Of a stretch of 24,460 nucleotides of DNA, positions 1-9,285 are shown piece after piece (positions within the stretch are counted from its first letter, which is position 1; the number at the start of each line of letters is the position of its first letter). The notes beneath the pieces are model-generated. The model searched no databases. It worked only from the letters and a program-made list of their open reading frames with translations, and had not been told where the DNA came from. The stretch is taken from NCBI GenBank assembly GCA_014825775.1, contig MVAQ01000279.1:1-24460 (forward strand). Reading direction: 5' to 3'. This stretch comes from Krasilnikovozyma curviuscula (taxonomy: Eukaryota > Basidiomycota > Tremellomycetes > Cystofilobasidiales > Mrakiaceae). The position numbers were made by a program, and so were the translations under genes.

Positions 1-801
1 CACTTATGAACAAGCTGCCGATCCCAAACTCGACTTGACACAATTCGGTGACTGGGCTGGTGCGACTTCCTACTCTGCTTCTAAGTCGTTGGCTGAGAAG
101 GCTGCTTGGGTGAGCTCATTTTGAGCACTGATACTCGCACAACTTCGGAAACTGATCGTGTCCTGTACACCCTGCTAGGACTACATGGAGTCCGCTAAGC
201 CTCACTACACCCTCTCCACTGTTCTCCCAACGTATATTGGCGGTGCCTCCATTTTCTCACTCGACACGAAGAACCCGACGGGAAAGCTCTCCTACTCTCA
301 GTATCTGATCTGGAGAAACTCGACTGCTGGAAAGGAAGGTCTCAGCCCCATGGACTGGCCCGGTTGGGTTGCTGTCCAGGATGTTGCTAGATCCCACCTG
401 CTGGCGTTGGCGAAGGGTCAGCAGCCGGAGATCTACGGAAAGAGATGGATTGTCAGCAGTGGCATCTACACTTATCAGATGGTGAGCCGAGCTCTTTTCC
501 TGCGGTGTGAACCGTTGGCTGATCGGGTTCGAGTTGTCTGTCAAACAGATTGCTGATGTCGCCAGAAAGAACTTCTCTACCTTGACCCCCGCTGAAGGTA
601 CCCAGACTGTGGGTGCTTTCCCCCATTCGCTGGGCATCTCCTTCATTGTTGCTGACCATCTCCTACCCTTTGCCTCAGCTAAAATGCTACACCGTCGACA
701 ACCAATCGACATTGGATGTGCTTGGGCTGGAAAAGTATATCTCGCTCGAGGAGATGGTCGTAGATACTGTCAACCAGATCAAGGCTGCTTCTGGACTGTA
801 G
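1..801 (+). CDS. NAD(P)-dependent extended short-chain reductase (GRE2/dihydroflavonol-reductase-like), 5' end missing
   Basis: The visible 3' part encodes 197 residues in four exons: 2-109, 179-481, 549-608 and 679-801 (stop TAG). The gene begins before the window, so the Rossmann glycine motif is not seen. The catalytic YxxxK of short-chain dehydrogenases is visible as YSASK at 71-85. The segment GWVAVQDVARSHLLAL is typical of the substrate-side region of extended SDRs that reduce ketones or aldehydes with NADPH. All introns are 67-70 nt and phase 0. The last donor was placed at 609 (GTGGGT) because the GTACCC at 597 would break the frame. The substrate cannot be told. A sterol-dehydrogenase-like or methylglyoxal-reductase-like enzyme is possible. 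Confidence 0.82.
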
Positions 802-998
802 ATGCGACTGGATGTCAAGGTCAACGCAGCGCCGTCTCTCTTCGATGCATTAGCTCCATACCATTTATTTTTAATAATTTTATCTTGAAAATCTTTCTTT
901 TTACACAAATCATAAGCCCAGAAAGCCTTGTGGCAAGCCCACCGACCTGGCCTTGCATCCTTCAGCTCAAGGACTGCTCTTCGCCGGCCATCTTCAAA

Positions 999-1593
999 AT
1001 GCTAAAACAACTACCCAGACTCACTGTCACCACAAAGATCAACGCAGCACCGATATGGCCTCGCTTGATCAGCACTGAATCATCACTAGCACCTCCCATT
1101 CGCCAGCGGAAAATCGCTCGGGATCGACCTCTTCCTCCTTCACGCCAGCAGCTCCAGCCCCAGCTTCAGAAACCGCTCGATAAATGGCTCTCAGAGGAAC
1201 AGATAGCTGAGGAGAAGAGATACGCTGGCCTGTCACCATACGGGAGGTTTCGAGGTTTGTCTTCCTTCCATATGATGTGGGGAATGTCATTTCGCTGACC
1301 AGAATGATGTGATGCCCTGACGACCGCAGAGAAACCACTATCGTTCAAGATTGTCATTATTTCAGCTTTCGCTGTACCGTTATTGCTTCTAGATCAGTAC
1401 TACTTCGACAAGTGGTTTCCCCCGCCGAATGAGGACGACTTGGTGAAGGCTATACGAGCTGGAGGAGCTCAGAAATGGGTAAGTGAGGGCTCAATACATC
1501 GTCTCCCCAGTTCACTGATTTTTATTTTGTATTGTGAAATCCGGGTCTGATCCTCAGGCAGCAGAGCAGTACATCATTAAGGAGAAGGATTGA
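999..1593 (+). CDS. Small putative mitochondrial single-pass membrane protein, unknown function
   Basis: Three exons (999-1254, 1330-1478, 1558-1593) give 146 residues. I do not recognise the family. The first ~45 residues are rich in Arg, Lys, Ser and Thr with no acidic residue until about residue 27, as expected of a mitochondrial presequence. A Pro/Gln-rich stretch follows, then a charged segment (LSEEQIAEEKRYAGLSPYGR), one hydrophobic segment at about residues 90-105 (FKIVIISAFAVPLLLL), and a short aromatic and acidic tail containing YYFDKWFPPPNEDD. The layout resembles small accessory or assembly proteins of the inner-membrane respiratory complexes, but that is only inference. Introns are 75 and 79 nt. 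The phase-1 junction gives PYGRFREKPLSFK. Confidence 0.7.
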
Positions 1594-1997
1594 TAGACCC
1601 CACATGATACACTACATCACACGTTATTTCAACTGTATTCAACTATGCTGCAAGATGATATCCCATTTTAGTCTCTGCAGTTGCAAGATATCAAGTTCGT
1701 CGCCCCATTGAGCCTGAGGCTCGAGCGCGTTTTTTCTTGTCAATCAAACGTTCGCCAAACCACTCACAATTTCTTTTCTCACTGAGCAAGGACCGGCTTG
1801 CTTTGCCTGGTGGTATCGAGCTTATCTGGTAAGATACCCTGTCCTTTTAGTTTTTGAAGCGGACCGTCACAATGGAACAATGCTGATTTAAGCTGGGCGT
1901 GTTGCAGAATTAGCGGCCTGATTGGTTTCTTGTTCAAGCTCTTTCTCTTTCTATCTCTCTCTCTGATCTGAAAGACATCTCGTCGGAAGAGGGCGGG
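1594..1997 (+). promoter_or_regulatory. Intergenic region: promoter and leader of the dynein light intermediate chain gene
   Basis: These 404 bp contain no supported coding region. A pyrimidine-rich tract with repeated CTCT units lies at about 1931-1972, just before the start codon at 1998. A possible intron in the 5' leader runs from GTAAGA at 1829 to TTGCAG at 1907 (79 nt, with GCTGAT as a plausible branch site), the usual size for introns here. Its removal would also remove an upstream ATG at 1872. No TATA box is obvious. Confidence 0.4.
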
Positions 1998-4536
1998 ATG
2001 GACCTGTGGTCCTCAATCTTGGACTCAGTGTCCGATAGGAAAGCTATATCGAAGAAGAACCTAGTGATTCTAGGTAAGTTTGCTCTTGATTCCCTCCACC
2101 TGGTTGCGTAGTGGTACACCTATTGCCATAGCACAGAGAGGATTATGGTGGACAAATCCTTTGAATGCTGACTTCTTCCTTTGACACATGCTTGCTGGAC
2201 CACAAACGAACTTCACAGGAGAAACTCAAACAGGCAAATCTACTATCCTATCATCAATTCTATCGCCAAATTCCAGTACCACAGGAACCACAGGTGCAGC
2301 TACATCTGCCACTACCGCTCAGCCGTCATCAAGCAGGACACGAGGGTCGAAGTTACCAAATGCTGTTTTGTCGAAGAAGAGCGCTGGCACGACCAGTAAT
2401 GTGACCGACATGAGGGTGGACATGGCGTTGGGATATGAATGGATCGATATCAGAGAAGAAGGTGATGAAGGTGAGTAACGCAATGTTTTTGCTGAAGGGA
2501 GAATACGTGGCGGAGGACAGTACTATTGTTGCGGTAGCGTCGCGTCGAACGAGGTTAGGATGGTATCCTGTGCCGGGAGGATTTGATGCCAGAAAGCTTA
2601 TCGCTTTTATGGTTTCTGGATGCTTCATTTGATATGTGCCCTGCTATGACCCACTGACAGTTCACCTTCTCTTGCTCAGAAACGCTTCCTCCCCTTTCAA
2701 TATACACACCGCCTTCGTCAGCTCCTTCCTTATTATCACTATTACCTTCAACTCTACCTATTCAGCATACAGCATTCATGATCTTGCTCGACTGGACCTA
2801 TCCTCATCGAATGATTGAGGACCTCCTCCAGTGGCTATTCTACATCAATCAATGGTCCACGCAGAATTCCAAAGCAGTAACCTCCGCATCGCACAGTGGA
2901 AAGTCCAGAGAAGAGATTGAAAAGGAAAACCAAGCTGAGATTGATAAACAGGAGTCGTTCGAGAGGCTGAAGCTGTTCATACAACTGTATCAGGAACCGC
3001 AAGTCCAATCTCAAATACCGCAGGCGTCGACGACAACCAACACGACGACGAACGGCAATATCAAATCACCTGTCAAAGGGTTTACGCCTCTGCCCAACAC
3101 AGAAGTTACTACCAACGGAATTTTCAAGTCCATAAATCACGAGCTGATGCCTTTGGATAAGGGCATGCTGAGTCATAACATGTGGGTCAGGAAGCTAATC
3201 TTTTCCAGTCAGTTGACCATACTAATGGCGCTTTGGTTTATTTTACTAGCGGAGGACTTCCGATAATGATCGTATGTACAAAGTCAGACCTGATTGACGC
3301 ACCTGCAGATCAACTCGGGAAAGATAGCGGTGGATGGGAGGAAAGAACCGATTGGATATTACAGGTGATCAGGACCATTGCATTGATGTGTAAGCTCTTC
3401 CCTGTTTAAAAGATGCATTTGATCCTTTCACGAATGATTCACTGTTTCTGCTGCTTTCCTAGACGGTGCATCAATATTCTACACCACCCAAGTTCATCCA
3501 TCAACAACTTCATTATTACGATCATATATCCTCCATCGACTCTATTCAGCACCTCCAGTCGTATTATCGTCAACCGACGCTCCGCAACAACAGCAGCAAC
3601 CAACCATGCGTTTCCCCTTCCCGTACCGAGCCAATACCCTGGACAGAGACCGCATTTTAGTGCCATCTGGGTGGGACTCCTGGGGTAAAATTGCAATTCT
3701 TAGAGAGGGCTTCAAGCACGAAGAGATAATCCGTGCGTGGGAAATTGCACTGAAACGAATAGAATCGGGCGATGATGAGACGGCTCATGTCGGGGGTGAT
3801 CTTGACTTCGATGATGAGGAACAAGACATCAGAGATGTCTGGGAGAATGTCATTCCTGAAACTCTCGGTGGTCCTGGGATGGATCCGCTGGCGGTTCAAC
3901 AAGCTCAAGCAGGTGGAAGCGGGAGAGTCTCAAAAACGGAAAGCGACCAGACCTTCTTGGCTCGACACTACGACAAACTCGTACAACAGCAGCAGCAACA
4001 GCCCTCAGCGACTGGTCAGGGGCCAAGCTCGTTCAAGATGTCTTCAAACGCAATGTCAAATAGCATGTCTGGACAAGGAGGCGCGGTGGATATGGCGGAC
4101 AGTTTCTCGAGTTCGAGTGTTAGTGGCGTCGTTGGTCCGATGGGAAGTGCTGGACTGAACTTGCCTACGGTCGAGAAGGCGCTGGCTGAGATGGAAGGTG
4201 ACACGAGTATCAGTGAAGGTGGAAAGAGAGTATGTGGATCCCTTGCAACTCACGCCTCCTCTAGATTACTACTAACACTCTTTCATTCTTCAACGGCAGG
4301 ATCTCCGAACCCTCTTGCCTTCTGGTGCTCGAGATTCGCCTCTCTCCGCCCGGCCGCTGTCACCAAACTCAGAGTTTTTATCCGGTGGAGCAGGCTCAAT
4401 GTCGCCAGGTGGATCGCAACCTACTCAGAATGACGTCTTGCGTGACTTCTTTGCCAATCTTTTGAAGACGTCGGGCTCAGGTGCAACAGCAGGAAGTGTT
4501 GGTATGAGTCAGAGCAGCTCGAATGCGAATCCCTAG
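1998..4536 (+). CDS. DYNC1LI: Cytoplasmic dynein light intermediate chain
   Basis: Six exons (1998-2073, 2219-2470, 2680-3181, 3250-3389, 3463-4229, 4300-4536) encode 657 residues. The light intermediate chain sits on the dynein heavy chain and links the motor to cargo adaptors. The N-terminal Ras-like domain has a P-loop, GETQTGKST, at residues 26-34, formed across the first splice junction. It is followed by a YEWIDI strand, MILLDWTYP, a G4-type motif VCTKSDLID, and the segment IFYTTQVH. A Gln run and Ser-rich low-complexity region come next. Near the C terminus (about 623-636) lies NDVLRDFFANLLKT, matching the LIC1 helix that binds adaptors such as BICD2 and Hook3. Introns are 145, 209, 68, 73 and 70 nt. 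The 68-nt intron contains a TACTAAT branch-like site. The family call is firm. Exon 2 to 3 joining is the only unusual step. Confidence 0.93.
2471..2679 (+). other. Unusually long (209-nt) intron in the dynein light intermediate chain gene
   Basis: The donor GTGAGT and acceptor CTTGCTCAG restore the phase (G|AA) and give EEGDEETLPPLSIYTPPS, which fits the family. The intron is about three times the local norm. It contains a stretch open in one frame (2435-2632, extending into the upstream exon), but using it would break the conserved beta-strand, so it was not called an exon. Confidence 0.65.
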
Positions 4537-4668
4537 ATGATATCTGCAACCAATCTTTTCACGACATTTTAGGCCTTTCCGAAATTGAGCATCTTGTATA
4601 ATTGAAAAACCTACAGCTAAAACATGAGGTAAATAAAGGAAGCTCTGAACAGATTAACAGCCTTCTGT

Positions 4669-5456
4669 TTAGTTGGAGTTGAAACAGACAGGTTTATTGC
4701 CTTCTGCAAAGCTCCCCCGTTGTCTAATTCCATACTCAAAGGTAATTGACTCTCCATCAAGCAAGAAGATGGCTGGATCCGTGATGTCGGAGGTAGCGAG
4801 AGTAAGACAGTTCCAGTGATGTTAGCATTACCAGTGACGGGAATCTTTGAAAAAAAAAAAGATTGGGAAACCATAACACGTAAGCCTAAGTGAAGTGACA
4901 GCTTGAAAGGACGCCGAGAGAGAGAACGCTTACACTGATCGATGACCCTTCGTTGGTTAGAGTAGCTGTAGCCAAGTATTTGATACCGATGAAGACGTTG
5001 GTTACATAATCAGTTAACGCAGTGACAATTTCATAGAACGAAAAGGCACTGAAGGAGCAAATATGTGTGAGATGGAGCGCGACAAACAACCTTGCCTGCC
5101 GGAGACAAACCTGGGAATTTGTCCGCTTTGATAAGCCTTTAAAGCTGGGAGTTGGGGGTGCTGAGCAAGAAATTGCACAGTGATGATTGGTATTAAGGTG
5201 GATGGGACGTGCATTGTGCAAGGGGATATAATAGCTGGTTGAGCGTTCGCTGCGAGCAATGGAGAGGTTGCCGTATAAAAGATCCATCTTCTGCCTCACA
5301 TTACACTCTTCTTTTATGAAACATTTCGTTCCAGATAGTCTACGCAAAGAGGCGAAAGACTGGGTGCAATGCGAGCTGTACCTGCCGATAGCTGTCCATG
5401 TTAAGCAAGAGTCCCAATATCTGACCCAGACGTAAGATCGACACTACGTTTCGCAT
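4669..5456 (-). CDS. Unrecognised hydrophobic protein, multi-exon model
   Basis: Best model, read on the minus strand: exons 5344-5456, 5111-5290, 4934-5048, 4832-4844 and 4669-4772, giving 174 residues (155 if translation starts at the second ATG, 5399). Phases agree at every junction, and one acceptor has a run of ten T. The sequence is hydrophobic throughout, with segments around VSILRLGQILGLLL, PSTLIPIITVQFLA and YVTNVFIGIKYLATATL, so a small multi-pass membrane protein is likely. The segment PAIISPCTMHVPSTLIPII faintly recalls helix 3 of EXPERA/TMEM97 proteins, but the expected first helix is missing, so I do not assign it. The 13-nt exon and the first donor (GTAGAC) are the weakest parts. 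The existence of a gene is more secure than its exact structure. Confidence 0.38.
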
Positions 5457-5636
5457 CCTTTGTCGGCATCAGCTGCAGATGTCCCATGGCTTCATTTGAT
5501 CATTTCTCGAATTTGCTGTAGTGCTCGATTGCCGGTGGGCTTTTCAGTAATGCGCAATTCATGTATATCTTCATTCGCGACTCGTTCGCAAGCAATCGTT
5601 CTACACTGACATTTTAACTGAAGCCCGTCCTTCATA

Positions 5637-7410
5637 TCACTGCACAAGTGAAAAATCTACGGCTGATACCATCAGCAAATAGTCTCTAGGCCGGGTGGTC
5701 CTCCAGCCAGAAACCATAGATATCATCTGCTCTGCCATAATGAGCAGCGGATGTATTGCAGTTTCAGGTATCACGCCTTCTGGCACCTCATCTTCGTCAA
5801 GACCAAGAGGGTTCCACTCATCGATGATGTACTTCAGGCCAAGAACAGGAAGCGACTCCAGAGCATAATCTCTCTCCACTTCAATCACTATGCCCCACAG
5901 TTCCAGGCAGACAAAGTGAGACAGCTCCTGAGCCAAGTATATCACCACTATTTTCAGCGCTCGGAGCAGGTAGTCAAACGCATGGGCACGGAACTGCGCA
6001 ACCAACTCCGGCTCGAGTTTGATGTGAGCTGGAAAAGATGACGGTGGTTGTTTAAATTGTGAATCGAGCCATGTATAAGAGATGTTTGAAAGAAGCCACG
6101 AGATGATGGGTGGACTGAGAGAAAGTGTGTCCAAGTGCCGTTGAGATCGTATTGTTTTAAAGAAGACCTACGGAAAAGCGCTGTGTGAACAAATGCCAAA
6201 GAAAAGATAAACAAACCACACTTGCTCACCTCAGTACTGAATTTACTCCCATCCATATCTTCAGCGATTCCACCTGTCAGCCCCAAATCTCTAATAGACT
6301 CTTGACCGTCCAAAATCACCGCCCAGTTCACGTAGTTCCACTCATCAAAAGCCATTGTGAGCTCAGTGAAGGTCCCCATCTCCAACTCAGATTGACCAGG
6401 GCCCGCCAAGCTCGCAGACAGTATTGACAGTGAGTCCGGGTCCAAGCTAGGGAACCTTCTACCATCGCGACGAAACTTGTCGCCGAGAGTTTGATAGTAC
6501 ATCTTGATGGCTGGGTGAAAATCATACTGGGGTTCCCAGCGTCCATCGTGGTTTACAAAAGCAAAGGAGCGTAGGGTTGGGTTGTTGGTGACGAACTGCT
6601 GCATCCACCTGAGTTCTCCGCCGTCGTTGTCAAGCTCGCAGTCTATATAAACTTCTTTAACGTTGGGAAGGACAAGTGAATGATAAGGGGTGAACGAGGT
6701 ATTATTGGCCGTAAGGATATAGGTTCTGATCCCTGAATCGTTGTCGAGCAGATACGTGTGCTCCGGCTCAAGGGTGACGAGGTGGACCGAAGAGAGCATT
6801 CCAGCGGCGATCGGTACTGTCGATGGAATGGCCAGTTGCGATGATTTCTCCAGGTAAATTAGTTGTATACTGTCATAACTGGTCTTGAAATGCTCAAGAA
6901 GCGCTGGTGAGACAGATGCATCAGGCAGGTCGAGGTTCAACTGGACCAAGTTGGGAAAGTGATAGACGTAATCAGACAGAAATTTCTGGATGACTGTGGT
7001 ATCCTGGATCCCTTCCACCATGGCTTTGATATCAATAATCCTGAATCAGACGGCGACAATGTCAGTTTTGCTGAAGGGCAGTGGACCAAACACGCAAGGA
7101 CTCACCTGACACGACTCGCTAGTTCAGGATGAGCTTCAGCAAACGCTGTGTATTTCGAAAAATTGAAATCTGCTGAGCCATCCTTGGGACCTGGTGGAGC
7201 ATGGACCAAACGATGGAAGAGGTGTCGGACGCAAGCTCGACGAATAGCCCAGCAAGTTGACCCGAAGTTGATTAGATCGGCTCGATGCTGAGGTTTCTTG
7301 TCTCCAGTATGTCGTTCGTATTTCGTATCCAAGGGTTGAATCTTGTCTGATATCAGTTCTGAGATTGTCTCGAGCAGCTCAGGGCTGAGCGATAGGATGT
7401 CGGTTGGCAT
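5637..7410 (-). CDS. F-box-like protein
   Basis: Three exons on the minus strand (7106-7410, 6230-7040, 5637-6167) encode 548 residues. The N terminus (about residues 6-60) has an F-box-like pattern: LSPELLETISELI, then DLINFGSTCWAIRRACVRHLFHRLV. Such a segment normally binds Skp1 in SCF ubiquitin ligases. The rest resembles the irregular leucine-rich, structural-repeat C-terminal halves of fungal F-box proteins, with segments such as FPNLVQLNLDLPDA, LPNVKEVYIDCEL and NPTLRSFAFVNHD spaced like degenerate LRR units. Introns are 65 and 62 nt. The final exon starts at VFFKTIR after a TAG acceptor. Substrate is unknown. Fungi, especially basidiomycetes, carry many lineage-specific proteins of this kind. 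The gene is divergent from TIP41, 359 bp away. Confidence 0.7.
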
Positions 7411-7769
7411 GTGAGGGTAAAAAATGCTGAGGTTACCAGGAAGTGCAGATGCTGAAAGAAGAATAAATCTCTTTTGTCCTATCCTTCTCGAGCCTTTACT
7501 TGAGAAACGACATTTGAGTTGGCCCGGTGTCAGCTTTGGAATAGCTCTGGGATGGAGAAACGACTGGCCTCACAGATAAAATGGATACAAATGCTTTGAG
7601 CTGGGATTGTCTTCTGTTACTTTCTCGCTAGCCAGCAGATCTGATAGACTTGTCTTTATGATTTTCCCGTAATTTGGTTGGCGGCGAAACGAACACTTTT
7701 TAGTCTAATACTGACACTCAAAATTCTCGACAGGCTGCAAACCTCAAAATTTGCAGTACTAGGATCTGT
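7411..7769. promoter_or_regulatory. Divergent promoter region between the F-box-like gene and TIP41
   Basis: These 359 bp have no supported coding content. A 65-codon open frame at 7678-7875 begins without ATG and overlaps the TIP41 start in another frame, so it was not used. Fourteen bases before the TIP41 start codon is a perfect 7-bp inverted repeat, CTGCAAA (7735-7741) and TTTGCAG (7750-7756), with an 8-bp spacer. Confidence 0.4.
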
Positions 7770-9140
7770 ATGTCTATTGTTCCCCCCCATGAAATCAGTC
7801 AGTCTATCAATGGTACGTCTAGGAGCATCAAGATATCTGGCTGGGAGATCTCGACATGCAAAAGCAGCATCATGAGTGCCCTTCAAATAGACGAGTAAGT
7901 AGCCTATCTTGATTCAATCAGATTTCGAATGTTTAGGCTGACTCTGCGGTCTGTTCGAACGTGTAGGGCAGCGATATCAGTCCCAAACTTGCCTTTACCA
8001 GAGATGACTTACCCAGCAAATCATATCACCATCAATCACACCCAATCTGGCTTCCAGTACACGTTCAGCGCGTTAGAAGCTCTGAGGGGTGTCCATGTTG
8101 GTGAAGGCTGGGAAGAAAAGGCAGGGGGTGGTGTAAAGGTCAAGCATGCTGAGGATTGGAGTAAAACCAGGTGAGGCGAACCGCCATTCTGGAATCCAAC
8201 CGGGTGATAACAAATTAACATGACTGTCCATTGGAATAGAATTGGACACATGGCGCCAGCCATACCGTCAGCTGGATCTACTAGTTCAGATCCCTCATCT
8301 TCCTCGAGTTCGCTATTCGACTCATCCCTCGTCCTTCCCACAACACCAACGAAACCGTTCGACTGGACGTACTCCACACAATATTACGGTCATATCCCAT
8401 CTTCATCCACCACTAAGAACCCAGGCTGGAAGCCGTCGGATCCTGAAGAACCTGAAGACAACATCCCAATGGGCGAGCTTAGTCGCACTGACGTTCCAAT
8501 CCTTTTCTACGACGAGGTGCCTCTCTTCGAGAGTGAGCTGGATGACAACGGCGATTCAGCACTGGCAACTCGAGTGGTACGCAATCCCCTCCCATCTCAT
8601 GCCCTCTTGCCGTAAAAATCCAAAGACTGATCCACCAATGTTGTGGTGGCGATGATGTCACCAGAGAGTCATGCCAGACTCGGCATTTATTCTCTGCAGA
8701 CTCTTCATACGAGTAGACGGAGTTCTGTTCAGGCTGTTCGATACGAGGCTGTTTGTGTCTCTGACTAAGCGCTCGATCATTCGAGAAACGAGCGGGTGGG
8801 AGGCAGATTGGGACAGCGTCAAAGGTGTAAGTGTTGTTGTCGTGGAATACCTCGTATTATCCACGTCTACCGTTTGAAGGGATGCACTGACACAAAAATT
8901 ATTCTGAACTAGCGCCTGCCACCACCGTCTACCGATCTTACCCCACTCACAACATCACACTGGGTCGCCGCTCAACTCACGTCGAAACGACCGCCGGCCA
9001 AAGTGAAGTCAGTAACAGGCGGACCTTGGAAGGGTCTCAGGAAGCGGGTGGAAATCTTGAAGTTACCGGCAGAGCACATAAATGAACCGGTGGAGGATTC
9101 TGTGCTGGCAGGCGTTGCGGCTCTCAGAGTTGCTATCTGA
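7770..9140 (+). CDS. TIP41: TIP41 family protein, PP2A/TOR pathway regulator
   Basis: Five exons (7770-7894, 7967-8170, 8240-8576, 8665-8826, 8913-9140) encode 351 residues. TIP41/TIPRL binds the catalytic subunit of PP2A-type phosphatases and, in yeast, opposes Tap42 in TOR signalling. Family hallmarks appear in order: ISGWEISTCKSSIMSA near the N terminus, NLPLPEMTYPANHITINH, KPFDWTYSTQYYG, RTDVPILFYDEVPLFESEL, and VRVMPDSAFILCRLFIRVDG at about 222-241. The start at 7770 is the first ATG after an in-frame stop at 7701. Intron 1 (7895-7966) was chosen because the nearer AG at 7921 would leave only 27 nt. The gene is convergent with RPA135. A Ser-rich insertion after about residue 120 is a low-complexity expansion. 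The family call is secure. Confidence 0.93.
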
Positions 9141-9285
9141 ATGCTGTTGATAACACGTGGACAGGTTGGCTGCAAGGAACAAGACAACTCAGACTGCATG
9201 GCCTCAGCCTGAAATCTTTTCTTGGAAATCTTTCGCAATGGTACCACCAAGATTTCTCCTGAGAAAACATGATACACGAGCACAC

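Noticed and set aside
507..1298. A 263-codon plus-strand open frame spanning the end of the reductase gene and the start of the next gene
   Set aside because: It runs through the reductase intron and 3' end out of frame and only its last part (from 999) is a believable exon. The two genes are separated by a proper stop at 799-801.
2435..2632. Open frame inside the long dynein intron, containing LGWYPVPGG
   Set aside because: Looks protein-like at first, but using it destroys the conserved strand after EEGDE. The direct 2470-to-2680 join gives the expected family sequence.
7678..7875. Plus-strand open frame before TIP41
   Set aside because: Starts at TTG, overlaps the TIP41 first exon in another frame and has no recognisable content.
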